Assembly (NCBI RefSeq): GCF_027627435.1
Contig: NZ_CP115453.1
Location: 1 to 53,073, forward strand
DNA length: 53,073 nucleotides
Direction: 5' to 3'
Origin: Kitasatospora cathayae
Lineage (GTDB): Bacteria; Actinomycetota; Actinomycetes; Streptomycetales; Streptomycetaceae
In this document: positions 46,168 through 53,073 of the stretch, piece after piece
Numbering within the stretch: position 1 is the first letter of the stretch
Layout: each line of letters begins with the position of its first letter
Position numbers and translations under genes: made by a program
Notes under the pieces: generated by a model
The model's input: the letters and a program-made list of their open reading frames with translations, nothing else
What the model was told of the DNA's origin: nothing
Databases searched by the model: none

Positions 46168-46947
46168 TCACCTGCGGGTCGCGCGCTCGGCGGGCTGGCG
46201 CCGACGGGGCGACCTGCCACGCGCGATCCGGCGTTCGCCCACCATCGCCGGGCGCGGCTGATAGACGGTCGGCGGAGTCGCCGGCCACTGCTCGACGATG
46301 TCCAGCAGGGCCTGCTCGCCTCCCCCTTCGACGTGCACGGTGAGCACTTTGGCCACCTCGGCCGGGTCGCCGGGGCAGAGCGTGCCCTGCCCGGGCAAGG
46401 CATCTTCGGCAACCTCGGTCGCCCGCTGCTGCCAGATGCCGGCTTTCTCCCGACGCCCGGTCCCGGCGAAGTGAACCGCGAGGAGGTGAGCGGCGAGCTC
46501 GTCGTCCGCGCCCGCCGCCACCTCCCACCAGAACTCGGCCCAGGGCGACTGGCCCAGCAAGTACATCAGGCAGCCGACGACGCGCGCGGCGGCCTCGTCG
46601 CAGTCGAGCCCGGCGAGCGTGTCGGCGATCGACTCGGGGGGTGCCTCGCTCACTACGGCCGCGCACAGGTGCTCCAGGTCACGGCGCAGATCGGCCCGAC
46701 CGGAGGCGGCCACCACGTCCAGGTGCTCGCGCTTCTGCGGGGTGCGGGCGGCCGAGGCGGGCGGTGCCGTGGCCGTCCGGGGGGCCGCCGGGGTGCGCTC
46801 GGACCGCCCGACGGTGCGGGCGGGGGCCGGTCGTTCCCCCTCTGCAATGCGTGCGGCGAGGCGTCGTACGCTCGCCACCGGGTCATGCCCTTCAAGCTCC
46901 CGTCCCAGTTCCTCGGCGTCGTCCCGCAGCAACTTGTGGATGTTCAC
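46168..46947 (-). CDS. Hypothetical partner of the sigma factor, 259 aa
   Basis: It starts at GTG 46947, overlapping the sigma-factor stop (GTGA) with GAGGGG upstream, so it is translationally coupled. The protein begins NIHKLLRDDAEELGRELEGH, has a Pro/Ala/Arg linker, then a helical domain (about 95-215; LDVVAASGRADLRRDLEHL, WAEFWWEVAAGADDELAAHLLAVHF) and a basic tail. No membrane helix is present, unlike classical anti-sigma factors. Coupling to a sigma gene suggests a regulator, but I do not recognise the family. Confidence 0.65.
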   Translation of the reverse strand: MNIHKLLRDDAEELGRELEGHDPVASVRRLAARIAEGERPAPARTVGRSERTPAAPRTATAPPASAARTPQKREHLDVVAASGRADLRRDLEHLCAAVVSEAPPESIADTLAGLDCDEAAARVVGCLMYLLGQSPWAEFWWEVAAGADDELAAHLLAVHFAGTGRREKAGIWQQRATEVAEDALPGQGTLCPGDPAEVAKVLTVHVEGGGEQALLDIVEQWPATPPTVYQPRPAMVGERRIARGRSPRRRQPAERATRR

Positions 46948-47540
46948 GTCAGGTCCCCTCGTCCTTGGTGATCGTTCCGGGGGTCGAGCAGGTACTCCAT
47001 GTGACGCGTGCCCAGGGAGTAGTACGTCCGCGCCGTGCTGGGAGCGATGTCGCACACCGCGGCGATGGTCGGGTAGTCCACCGCGAGCTGGCGCAGCCGC
47101 ACCACCTCGGCCTGCACCGGGTACGCCTTCGCCAACTCCTCCAACGCCCAGCGCAGCGCGTCGCGGTCCACCAGCTGATCCATCGGCTCATGGCCGGTGT
47201 CCTCCGGACCGGTGTGCCGGATCAGCTTCAGCGTCTTCGCATCCACCCGGCCGCGGCGGCGGAACGTATCGGCCACCGCGTCCCGCACCAGCTTCCAGGC
47301 GAAGGCCTGCACGGCGCGGACGTCCGGACCGCCCAGGGCGCGGTCCCACTTCTCGTACAACCGGATCCCCGCCTCCTGCACGGCGTCCTCAGCATCAGCC
47401 CGGTTCCGAAGCTTGCCGAGGGCGTAGCGCAGCCACCTGCCTTCCTCCTCCACGTAGAAGACCGTGAAGTCGAGGGCGAGCGAACGCATCGGGTCCTGCT
47501 CCAGGACCTCCTGGTCATCGCCCGAGAACGGCGTCGTCAC
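46944..47540 (-). CDS. Sigma-70 family RNA polymerase sigma factor (ECF-like)
   Basis: The 198-aa protein starts at GTG 47540 after a perfect AGGAGG. Region 2 is visible as FYVEEEGRWLRYALGKLRNR, DAEDAVQEAGIRLYEKWDR (core-binding/-10 region). Region 4 is visible as LAKAYPVQAEVVRLRQLAVDYP and IAAVCDIAPSTARTYYSLGTRHM, the HTH that reads -35 elements. No extra domain is present. Its targets are unknown. It is co-transcribed with a coupled partner gene and may direct a plasmid-specific set of promoters. Confidence 0.82.
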   Translation of the reverse strand: MTTPFSGDDQEVLEQDPMRSLALDFTVFYVEEEGRWLRYALGKLRNRADAEDAVQEAGIRLYEKWDRALGGPDVRAVQAFAWKLVRDAVADTFRRRGRVDAKTLKLIRHTGPEDTGHEPMDQLVDRDALRWALEELAKAYPVQAEVVRLRQLAVDYPTIAAVCDIAPSTARTYYSLGTRHMEYLLDPRNDHQGRGDLT

Positions 47541-48324
47541 CGTGCCTCCTGTACGACGGTCGCCCGCTGCCGTGCAGCCGGCGAGGGTGATCCGGTAGAG
47601 GTCGCCGTGGCGGCGACGGGCACCGGGGACGGCCCCCGACACCTGGGAAGCGAGGCGACCAAACCGGCCCGCCGCGTCGCGCTTCTCCCGGATCTTCCTG
47701 ACGACGCCGACGCTCGCCGGTATCCGACAAGGCCTCAGAGGCTGCCGCACGCTGCTCCCCCCTCTCTGCTCTTTCCGGTGTCCGGCGCACCGGGCGGCGC
47801 GCCGACGCCCTGTGGGGCGCAAAGGGAGAACCGTTGCGAGAGGGGGCCTCGTTGATCCGATCAGGCGGTCATTTGATGACCGTAAGTGATAGAAAATGCA
47901 CATAGCGTGCTGACCTGCAGATTTGAGCGCATGCAGACCCTTGCAAGCACCATTTCGTGACATGGATCACGTGTTTGGCATGCCATCAGTCTTGCTACAG
48001 GGGGCGCTGGGGTGGGGCACCCACCCCCACCGCCAAGACCCGAAGCCGCCTTGCGGCACCCACACGCGCACACCAGCCCTGTTGGGTCCAACAGCTCCAA
48101 TGAGCCTGTTGGGGATAAACCTAATGTGGCCGTTGCGAGCCAGCCCCGGCTCAACGGCCTCCACCCTCCTGTTCACAGGAGTCGAGGCCCCGGTGACCCC
48201 GACCGGGAACGCCACCACCCGTCACACCGAGGACAAGGTGACGGAACATCTGACTTGGGCCGGGGCGCGCCCGTCCGGGTGAAGCTCGTTGGGAGACAGC
48301 CTTTCCGCTGGCTACGGTCACGCC
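47541..48324. other. Long untranslated region upstream of the sigma operon
   Basis: No gene is convincing in these 780 bp. An A/T-richer segment (about 47,850-48,010) probably contains promoters for the sigma operon and may be a long leader. A dispersed-family copy, CTGTTGGGTCCAACAG, lies at 48079-48094, followed by AGCCTGTTGGGG. Frames on either strand lack third-position bias. Confidence 0.4.
48079..48094. repeat. Dispersed element CTGTTGGGTCCAACAG
   Basis: A compact palindromic member of the dispersed family (CTGTTGG...CCAACAG) in the long gene-free stretch. Confidence 0.55.
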
Positions 48325-48672
48325 ATGACGCCAAATCAGGTGTGGCTGGCCGTCCGCGACGGAGACGACTCGATGATGGTCCGCGCGGATCGGATCACGG
48401 GTCTGCAGATGTCCGGCTCCGACAACGCCGAGTTCCCCTGGGAGTTGGAGGTGTTCATCCCCGGTCTCCCATCGCAGCGCGGATGGTTGACCGTGGCCCG
48501 CGGCGCGAGTGACCAGTGGTCGAAGCGCGCGCCGCTGGAGCTCCCCGCGCTGCTGCGCGGTAAGGAGCTCGACCGCCTGGAAGGCGGCAGCACCGTCGCC
48601 TACGCGGTGGTGGCAGACGAGTTCGACTCGGCGGAGAACGGCCTGCTGGACATCGTCTGGTCGTACAAGTAG
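48325..48672 (+). CDS. Hypothetical protein, 115 aa
   Basis: This soluble beta-rich protein (QVWLAVRDGDDSMMVRADRITG; ELEVFIPGLPSQRGWLTVARG) starts at ATG 48325, 6 nt after TACGGT and without an SD, so it is likely leaderless. Family unknown. An imperfect long inverted repeat (48701-48773) and a 10-bp hairpin (48791-48818) follow. Confidence 0.6.
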   Translation: MTPNQVWLAVRDGDDSMMVRADRITGLQMSGSDNAEFPWELEVFIPGLPSQRGWLTVARGASDQWSKRAPLELPALLRGKELDRLEGGSTVAYAVVADEFDSAENGLLDIVWSYK

Positions 48673-48700
48673 CCGCACGGATCACCAGGGCGGCGTGAAG

Positions 48701-48773
48701 GGCCCTGTGGGCGCCTGTGAGACCTCCCGAGGTGAATGGCCCGCGGGGAGGGCTCACAGACGCTCACAGGGCC
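48701..48773. repeat. Long imperfect inverted repeat
   Basis: GGCCCTGTG (48701-48709) pairs with CACAGGGCC (48765-48773), and CTGTGAG (48715-48721) with CTCACAG (48753-48759), with a further CCTCCC/GGGAGG match inside. It lies between two convergent genes and can form an extended stem. Confidence 0.5.
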
Positions 48774-48790
48774 GTTGCCGCGCGATGCCG

Positions 48791-48818
48791 CGCCCACCCA
48801 CGAAGCTGTGGGTGGGCG
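48791..48818. terminator. Hairpin CGCCCACCCA
   Basis: CGCCCACCCA (48791-48800) pairs with TGGGTGGGCG (48809-48818), 14 nt beyond the end of the leftward nuclease gene. It probably terminates the replication operon. Confidence 0.62.
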
Positions 48819-48831
48819 GAGCGCCTCTCGG

Positions 48832-49524
48832 TCAAACCGTTGGCCCAGATTCCCCGTGCTCAAAGCGGGCGGACCGTGCTGCCTCATAGGCCTTGATGAC
48901 CTTGCGGTCCTGGAGGACGAACCAGGCTGGGTTGGGGTTGAGGATGTCCTTCACCGAGGTAAAGGCGTTGGGCGCGAAGATCGGCAGGATCAGCGGCTCA
49001 GCCTTTCCGTCGGCATCCTTTCCGCATTGGAACACGAAGTGCTGACAACAGATGGCGATCCTCGGCGGGTTGTGGATCAGCTCCTTGACCGCCGCCTGGT
49101 CCGACTCATCCAGCGTGCGAATCGCGGCGAAGGCGCGTTCGACTGTCTCGATCGACGGAGAGGCCGGCTGGTAGAAGTCGGAGGTCGGGATGAACGCAGC
49201 ATGCACTGGTGCCCTGCCGAGCTCAGCATGCGGGATCTGTCCGAGTGCGAGGACGAATACGGCGTCACCGCCATACCTGAGAAGGTCCGACAGCAGTCGA
49301 CCGTCGAACCTTTCTTCGTCGCCCTTCACCTCCACGAAGGCATGCAGGTCGGGCAGCCAGAAGTCCGGCAGGTAGGGCCGCCTGTCCAGGCCAACGGTGT
49401 AGCCCTGAGGCTCGTACTCCCAGGTGATGCCGATGGCGTCGAAGAAGACGGCCCACCGGGCCTCAAGGCGTGAACGGAAGTGGTGGCCGGCGTAGCGGGT
49501 TTCAATCGGCTGGATCGTGGTCAT
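48832..49524 (-). CDS. PD-(D/E)XK nuclease-like protein
   Basis: The 230-aa protein begins with ETRYAGHHFRSRLEARWAVFF and EYEPQGYTVGL, then YLPDFWLPDLHAFVEVKGD. The PD...ExK residues of the nuclease core (Asp in PDF, Glu and Lys in EVKG) are intact. This family is frequent in phages and plasmids and is related to restriction-type and Holliday-junction nucleases. I chose ATG 49524, with GGAGGGGG just upstream. It lies downstream of dnaB and may act in DNA processing or defence. Confidence 0.78.
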   Translation of the reverse strand: MTTIQPIETRYAGHHFRSRLEARWAVFFDAIGITWEYEPQGYTVGLDRRPYLPDFWLPDLHAFVEVKGDEERFDGRLLSDLLRYGGDAVFVLALGQIPHAELGRAPVHAAFIPTSDFYQPASPSIETVERAFAAIRTLDESDQAAVKELIHNPPRIAICCQHFVFQCGKDADGKAEPLILPIFAPNAFTSVKDILNPNPAWFVLQDRKVIKAYEAARSARFEHGESGPTV

Positions 49525-49664
49525 GTCCCCCTCCAAGCACTTGGGCGCCTTGCACGGCTTGTAGGTTCTCAGCTCAGATGACGGGGCGTGGCCCTATTGG
49601 CCAATCAGCTGTAGTGGCGTTGGTGGGCAACGGGGGTCGTCGGGGCTGTTCGAAGCTGGCTAGG

Positions 49665-51101
49665 TCAGACGTCTTTGGCCATGTCAACGAATCGCGAGTA
49701 GTGGCCTTGGAAAGCCACGGTGATTGTGGCGGTCGGGCCGTTGCGATGTTTGGCGACGATCATGTCGGCCTCTCCGGCGCGCGGGGACTCCTTGTCGTAG
49801 GCGTCCTCGCGGTGGAGCAGGATCACCACGTCGGCGTCCTGTTCGAGCGATCCGCTTTCGCGGAGGTCGGACGCCATCGGCGTCTTGTCCGTTCGCTGTT
49901 CCGGTCCTCGGTTGAGCTGAGAGAGCGCCACCACGGGAACGTTGAGCTCCTTCGCCAGCAGCTTCATGTTGCGGCTGATTTCGGAGACCTCTTGCTGCCG
50001 GTTCTCGGCGCGGCGGCCACCGTTCTGCATCAGCTGCAGGTAGTCGATGACGACCAGGCCCAGGCCGTGCCGCTGCTGCTGGCGCCGGGCCTTGGCCCGA
50101 ATCTGCACGGCGGAGAGGTTCGGGGAGTCGTCGATGAACAGCGGCGCCGCGTTGATCGAGGGGGTCACGGCGGCGAGACGGTCCCAGTCGGCGTCGGTCA
50201 GGTGGCCGTTGCGCATCAGGTGCAGGCCGACGCGGGCCTCGGCCGAAAGCATGCGCATGGTGAGCTCGTCGCGGGTCATCTCCAGGGAGAACAGCGTGGT
50301 CGGCACGCCGGCGCGGATCGCAGCGTGCCGGGCCATGTCCAGCGCGAGGGTGGACTTCCCGATGGCCGGCCGCGCGGCAATGATCACGAACTGGCCGGGC
50401 TGGAGCCCATTGGTCAGCGCGTCAAGATCGGCGAATCCGGTCGGCACGCCGTGGACGTCTTTGTCCCGGCTGGCGATGTTTTCCATCAGCGCGAACGTGG
50501 CGCCGATGGTGTCCTCGACCTTGAGGATCTCCTCCTCGGCCCGGACGTCGTCCACCTTGGCAAGCTCGGCCTGCGCTGCGGCAACGACCTCGTCGACCTC
50601 GCCCTCGGCGGCGTAGCCCATGCTGGCGATGGCGGTGCCCGCTCCGACCAGGCGACGGAGCACGGCACGCTCGTGGACGATCTGGGCGTAGTACTCGGCG
50701 TTGGCGGCGGTGGGAACCGTGGTGACGAGGGTGTGCAGGTAGGAGGCTCCGCCAGCTCGGACGAGTTCGCCGCGCTTGGTGAGCTCATCAGCCACCGTGA
50801 TGGGGTCGGCCGGCTCGCCTGCCGTGAACAGGTCGAGGATCACCGAGTGAATCAGCTCGTGGGCGGGGCGGTAGTAGTCGGCGGGCTTGAGCATCGCGAC
50901 GACGTCCGCGATGGCGTCCTTCGAGAGCAGCATGCTGCCAAGGACTGACTGCTCGGCGGCGAGGTCCTGTGGGGGGACCTTCTCGAAATCGGCAGTCCTG
51001 TCGCCGGTGGCCCGGTTGGTCGGGGAGGGGCCTCCGCTGTTCATGTCGGACCAGTCGATGGGTTCGTCGTCGGCTCGGACCTGTGCGGGTACGCTCGTCA
51101 T
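49665..51101 (-). CDS. dnaB: Replicative DNA helicase DnaB
   Basis: The 478-aa protein has the DnaB N-terminal domain (about 40-145; PPQDLAAEQSVLGSMLLSKDAI; YYRPAHELIHSVILDLF) and linker, then the RecA-type motor: VPTGFADLDALTNGLQPGQF, Walker A ARPAIGKST (about 245-253), FSLEMTRDEL, VVIDYLQLM (Walker B), and SQLNRG...PMASDLRESGSLEQDAD with the arginine-finger region. It unwinds the replication fork 5'-3'. The N-terminal 35 residues are extra and Pro/Gly-rich. A plasmid-encoded copy suggests that the replicon loads its own helicase, with the adjacent Rep candidate. Confidence 0.93.
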   Translation of the reverse strand: MTSVPAQVRADDEPIDWSDMNSGGPSPTNRATGDRTADFEKVPPQDLAAEQSVLGSMLLSKDAIADVVAMLKPADYYRPAHELIHSVILDLFTAGEPADPITVADELTKRGELVRAGGASYLHTLVTTVPTAANAEYYAQIVHERAVLRRLVGAGTAIASMGYAAEGEVDEVVAAAQAELAKVDDVRAEEEILKVEDTIGATFALMENIASRDKDVHGVPTGFADLDALTNGLQPGQFVIIAARPAIGKSTLALDMARHAAIRAGVPTTLFSLEMTRDELTMRMLSAEARVGLHLMRNGHLTDADWDRLAAVTPSINAAPLFIDDSPNLSAVQIRAKARRQQQRHGLGLVVIDYLQLMQNGGRRAENRQQEVSEISRNMKLLAKELNVPVVALSQLNRGPEQRTDKTPMASDLRESGSLEQDADVVILLHREDAYDKESPRAGEADMIVAKHRNGPTATITVAFQGHYSRFVDMAKDV

Positions 51102-51134
51102 CGGATCTTCTTCCTAGCGGTTGTGGATTCGTCT

Positions 51135-51163
51135 GGCGGCCGGGGCTCTCTTCCCCGGCCGCC
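51135..51163 (-). terminator. Intergenic hairpin GGCGGCCGGGG
   Basis: GGCGGCCGGGG (51135-51145) pairs with CCCCGGCCGCC (51153-51163) between the rep-like gene and dnaB. It could attenuate or stabilise the shared transcript. Confidence 0.5.
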
Positions 51164-51172
51164 TTCGTGCTT

Positions 51173-52429
51173 TCAGGAGTTCGCGGGGCCACTGGCGGCG
51201 TTCCGCCGTGCACGCTCGATGATCGACAGGACATCACCGCCGGCAGCCTGAGGCTGCGAGGCCTGGCGCTGTGTGGCCGCCCGTGCCCGGCGCTGGGCGT
51301 CGCGTTCGGCCTCTCGCTCGTTGCAGGGAGCGCAGCGGGCCGCGTCCGTGTCCGGGTGCAGCCGGCACGGGCTCAGGGGCCCGTCGGTTGTACGGATCGG
51401 CAGCTGCGAGACGGTCGCCTGGTGCTGGGTGGCGAACCGCGGCTGACGACGTGGCAGGTCTTTGATCCGCTTCGGCAGGACCGATGCGTACCGCTGGATG
51501 CCCCCGGGGTTGGCGGTGAGCTCCGCGACCAGTTCCTCGTCGAGTTCCCACCCCTGCGCGACTACGACATCGGCCAGCAGAGGAGCGAGCTTGTGCGCAG
51601 AGTCGCGGCCGACCGTCCAGGGGCGCGGCAGGTCCTGCAGGAAGTCGGCGGCGGCAGCCACGAGCGGGGAGGTGACCAGCTTGGTCGCGTAGCGATCCTC
51701 CCCCTCCTCCCCCGAACCGACCCCGGTGGTGCCAGTGGGGGTAGGGGGGAGGGTGTATCCACCCTCCGGGGGGTGTGGGGGGGAGACGCTCGTACGGGGC
51801 TTGTCAGGCCCGGTACTACGACCTGCGGTTTTGTCCTCTGACGTACGGGGCTTGTCAGGACCCGTACGTGACGTACGGGGCTTGTCAGGCCCCGTACTAC
51901 GACCTGCGGTTTTACCGTTACTTGCGAGTAGATCGCTCTGTACGGGGCTTGTCAGGCCCGGTACTACGACCTGCGGTTTTGTGACTTCGGCGGCTACGGT
52001 GACGTCGACCACCGAACCCTGCCAGTCAGGGTTGTACGCGGGCTCGAGGTACACCTCGTACTCCTGGGGCCCGAAGCCCTTCTTGCCGGGCTTGCGGGTG
52101 CGCGGCAGCTTGCGGACGAAGCCGGCCTGGATGAACCGCCGGACCATGTCCTTGACGGCATGGTCGCCGATCAGGCCCTTGCCGTTCGCGCTGGAGATTC
52201 CCTCCGAGCGGAGAGAAGCGAGCAGGTCCGCCATGGTGAAGTCGCCCTTGGCGGTGAGGAACAGCAGGTGCAACAGGCCCGTCATGTCGTGCGGTTCCGT
52301 CAGGCCGGAGCCGAACACCATGTAGCGGAACACGGTGACTGCGGGCACCGGGGCGGCCTGGGCGACCCGGAACGCGCCGTCGGGCACGTCGTCCTCGCGC
52401 TGGCCGGGAACGATTGGGGTGGTGCTCAC
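51173..52429 (-). CDS. Winged-helix replication-initiator candidate with internal DNA repeats
   Basis: The product (418 aa from GTG 52429) is coupled by GTGA to a small upstream gene. The N-terminal domain (about 25-130; MVFGSGLTEPHDMTGLLHLLF, FTMADLLASLRSEGI, VRRFIQAGFVRKLPRTR) is a winged-helix pair. The middle (about 150-215) is repetitive (TAGRSTGPDKPRTS units). The C terminus has a possible zinc site (CRLHPDTDAARCAPC) and an Arg/Gln-rich tail. It precedes dnaB in the same operon. Similar winged-helix-plus-DnaB pairs occur in actinophages and plasmids, so I infer replication initiation or helicase loading. No HUH or primase motif is seen. Confidence 0.62.
   Translation of the reverse strand: MSTTPIVPGQREDDVPDGAFRVAQAAPVPAVTVFRYMVFGSGLTEPHDMTGLLHLLFLTAKGDFTMADLLASLRSEGISSANGKGLIGDHAVKDMVRRFIQAGFVRKLPRTRKPGKKGFGPQEYEVYLEPAYNPDWQGSVVDVTVAAEVTKPQVVVPGLTSPVQSDLLASNGKTAGRSTGPDKPRTSRTGPDKPRTSEDKTAGRSTGPDKPRTSVSPPHPPEGGYTLPPTPTGTTGVGSGEEGEDRYATKLVTSPLVAAAADFLQDLPRPWTVGRDSAHKLAPLLADVVVAQGWELDEELVAELTANPGGIQRYASVLPKRIKDLPRRQPRFATQHQATVSQLPIRTTDGPLSPCRLHPDTDAARCAPCNEREAERDAQRRARAATQRQASQPQAAGGDVLSIIERARRNAASGPANS
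51792..51982. repeat. Iteron-like repeats inside the rep-like gene
   Basis: A 43-bp unit occurs at 51792-51834, 51873-51914 and 51940-51982, with a half unit at 51843-51867. Each contains inverted arms GTACGGGGC and GCCC(C/G)GTAC around TTGTCAG, then TACGACCTGCGGTTTT. The right-hand copy lies in a different reading frame from the others (offset 67 bp), so the DNA rather than the peptide is conserved. This suggests iterons of a replication origin. Confidence 0.72.
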
Positions 52430-52542
52430 CGGACCACCGCCAGCGCGGCTTGGTGGTGCGGGACGAAGATGGCGGCCTTGGTCGGCTCGCCGGAGGTGAT
52501 GTCGGGCACACCGTGATCGGTGCGCCGGTCGTGCTGCGCCAC
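52426..52542 (-). CDS. Very small hypothetical protein, 38 aa
   Basis: It starts at GTG 52542, with GGGAG upstream, and ends in a GTGA overlap with the rep-like gene. The peptide is AQHDRRTDHGVPDITSG followed by KAAIFVPHHQAALAVV. It may be a translated leader that couples expression of the rep-like gene. Confidence 0.38.
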   Translation of the reverse strand: MAQHDRRTDHGVPDITSGEPTKAAIFVPHHQAALAVVR

Positions 52543-52589
52543 TGCGGAGGCTCCCAGAGGGTAGACGGGGGCAGTGGTAAGGCCATCGG

Positions 52590-52709
52590 CCGGAGCACAC
52601 GTGATCGCTTTTGGATGAACAGATGGCCGGGTGCTGTGGCCCAGCTCCGGGATGGTCTGGCATCCTTGGCGACGAGGCGCGGGGGACTGCGCTCTTGTGT
52701 GTGCTCCGG
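52590..52709. repeat. Distant inverted repeat CCGGAGCACAC
   Basis: CCGGAGCACAC (52590-52600) recurs as its complement at 52699-52709 in the gene-free stretch between the excisionase-like gene and the rep-like operon. The 98-bp spacing suggests paired protein-binding sites rather than a hairpin. I see no other gene between 52,543 and 52,825. Confidence 0.45.
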
Positions 52710-52786
52710 ACCGGGATGGCGCCAACCACCAGGTTTCCAGTTACACACCGCTCTCGGGCTGCCAGGCCCGGAGCGGACAAGCGAAT

Positions 52787-52820
52787 CGAAGGTCGACCTG
52801 TTCGCCCAGGTCGGCCTTCG
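52787..52820. terminator. Hairpin terminator downstream of the excisionase-like gene
   Basis: CGAAGGTCGACCTG (52787-52800) pairs with CAGGTCGGCCTTCG (52807-52820) with one mismatch around TTCGCC, and GTGTTTT follows on the plus strand. It separates the excisionase-like gene from the rep operon. Confidence 0.65.
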
Positions 52821-52825
52821 GTGTT

Positions 52826-53014
52826 TTACGGGCCCATCAGGATCTGCTCCCTTTCGGTGACGGTGGAGACAGAGACGCGGGTACCGCGGCCGGTCAGGCT
52901 GGTACGTACAACGCACGGGCCGGTGCTGTCAGCGATCCATCGGTAGACAGTTCCGGGCGTCGCAGACCAACGGACGACCAGCTCAGCCACCGTCAGCCAC
53001 CCCACCCCAGTCAC
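52826..53014 (-). CDS. Excisionase/MerR-like small HTH protein
   Basis: The 62-aa protein is essentially one winged HTH: VGWLTVAELVVRWSATPGTVYRWIADS followed by a short beta wing (GRGTRVSVSTVTERE). This is the fold of excisionases and small replication regulators. The start is GTG 53014, with GAGGAG 6 nt upstream. In SLP1/pSAM2-type elements an xis-like gene sits beside rep and int; here the recombinase is about 24 kb away, so a role in replication control is equally likely. Confidence 0.72.
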   Translation of the reverse strand: MTGVGWLTVAELVVRWSATPGTVYRWIADSTGPCVVRTSLTGRGTRVSVSTVTEREQILMGP

Positions 53015-53073
53015 GTCTCCTCGATTCCTGCTGATCTCTGCTTCGTGAAGACAGTAGTGGCATACAGCTGTGG

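Noticed and set aside
51775..51984. 69-aa plus-strand frame with repeated YGACQ...YYDLRF units
   Set aside because: The repetition is explained by the DNA repeats inside the minus-strand rep-like gene; no start signals.
1..53073. CRISPR array, rRNA or tRNA genes
   Set aside because: I saw no regularly spaced identical direct repeats, no rRNA-like segments and no cloverleaf with a T-loop consensus anywhere in the window.
53015..53073. Plasmid telomere at the right end of the window
   Set aside because: The terminal bases lack the dense palindromes of Streptomyces telomeres and look like the promoter region of the excisionase-like gene; the window end appears arbitrary.

Overview
The window looks like plasmid or integrated conjugative-element DNA from a Streptomycetaceae actinomycete (Streptomyces or Kitasatospora type). 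The evidence is very high GC with G/C-biased third codon positions, frequent GTG starts, many 4-nt ATGA/GTGA gene overlaps, several apparently leaderless genes, and a gene set typical of such plasmids: an FtsK/TraB-type DNA translocase, a DUF2637/Spd-like membrane protein, an RRQRL-type zinc protein, a GntR/UTRA repressor, ParA, a MobF relaxase and DnaB. I found no rRNA, tRNA or CRISPR array. The sequence does not show whether the molecule is circular, linear or integrated.

Layout. (1) 0-1.6 kb, minus strand: a family 2 glycosyltransferase coupled to a GntR/UTRA regulator, preceded by five copies of a palindromic operator in the divergent promoter region. (2) 1.8-9.5 kb, plus strand: the transfer module, with small coupled genes, a Spd-like protein, the zinc protein and TraB. 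TraB is followed by a 200-bp non-coding segment rich in GGAACAGG octamers in both orientations, a candidate clt/TRS transfer site. (3) 9.5-21 kb, plus strand: a long series of accessory genes (DUF4097-like, small membrane proteins, a Lys-rich protein, an HExxH protein, a GGDEF protein, an Lsr2-tail-like DNA-binding protein, two HNH-like proteins, a deoxyribosyltransferase-like protein and a possible toxin-antitoxin pair) separated by repeated hairpins. (4) 22-23.5 kb: parA and a small centromere-binding candidate. (5) 23.7-37.3 kb: a mosaic accessory region on both strands with an ATP-dependent DNA ligase, a tyrosine recombinase with a dif-like site at its promoter, a deleted IS256-type transposase fused up against a HAD phosphatase gene, a frameshifted membrane gene and a RapZ-C-terminal-like gene. 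(6) 38-45 kb: a 1543-aa MobF relaxase/helicase diverging from an SF1 helicase across a strongly G/T-biased spacer, a candidate oriT. (7) 45-53 kb, mostly minus strand: a sigma-factor pair and a replication module (excisionase-like HTH, winged-helix Rep candidate with internal DNA repeats, DnaB, PD-(D/E)XK nuclease).

Three regulatory layers link these parts. The GntR operators probably control the transfer genes. Three nearly identical promoters carrying a TGCCAA/TTGGCA operator drive three separate genes (DUF4097, HExxH and RapZ-like). A family of about 15 short elements with a GTTGGACC/GGTCCAAC core is scattered mainly between genes, several of them as perfect hairpins. The most novel-looking signals are these repeat families, the dif-like site, the octamer-rich segment after traB, and repeats inside the rep-like gene that are conserved as DNA rather than as protein.
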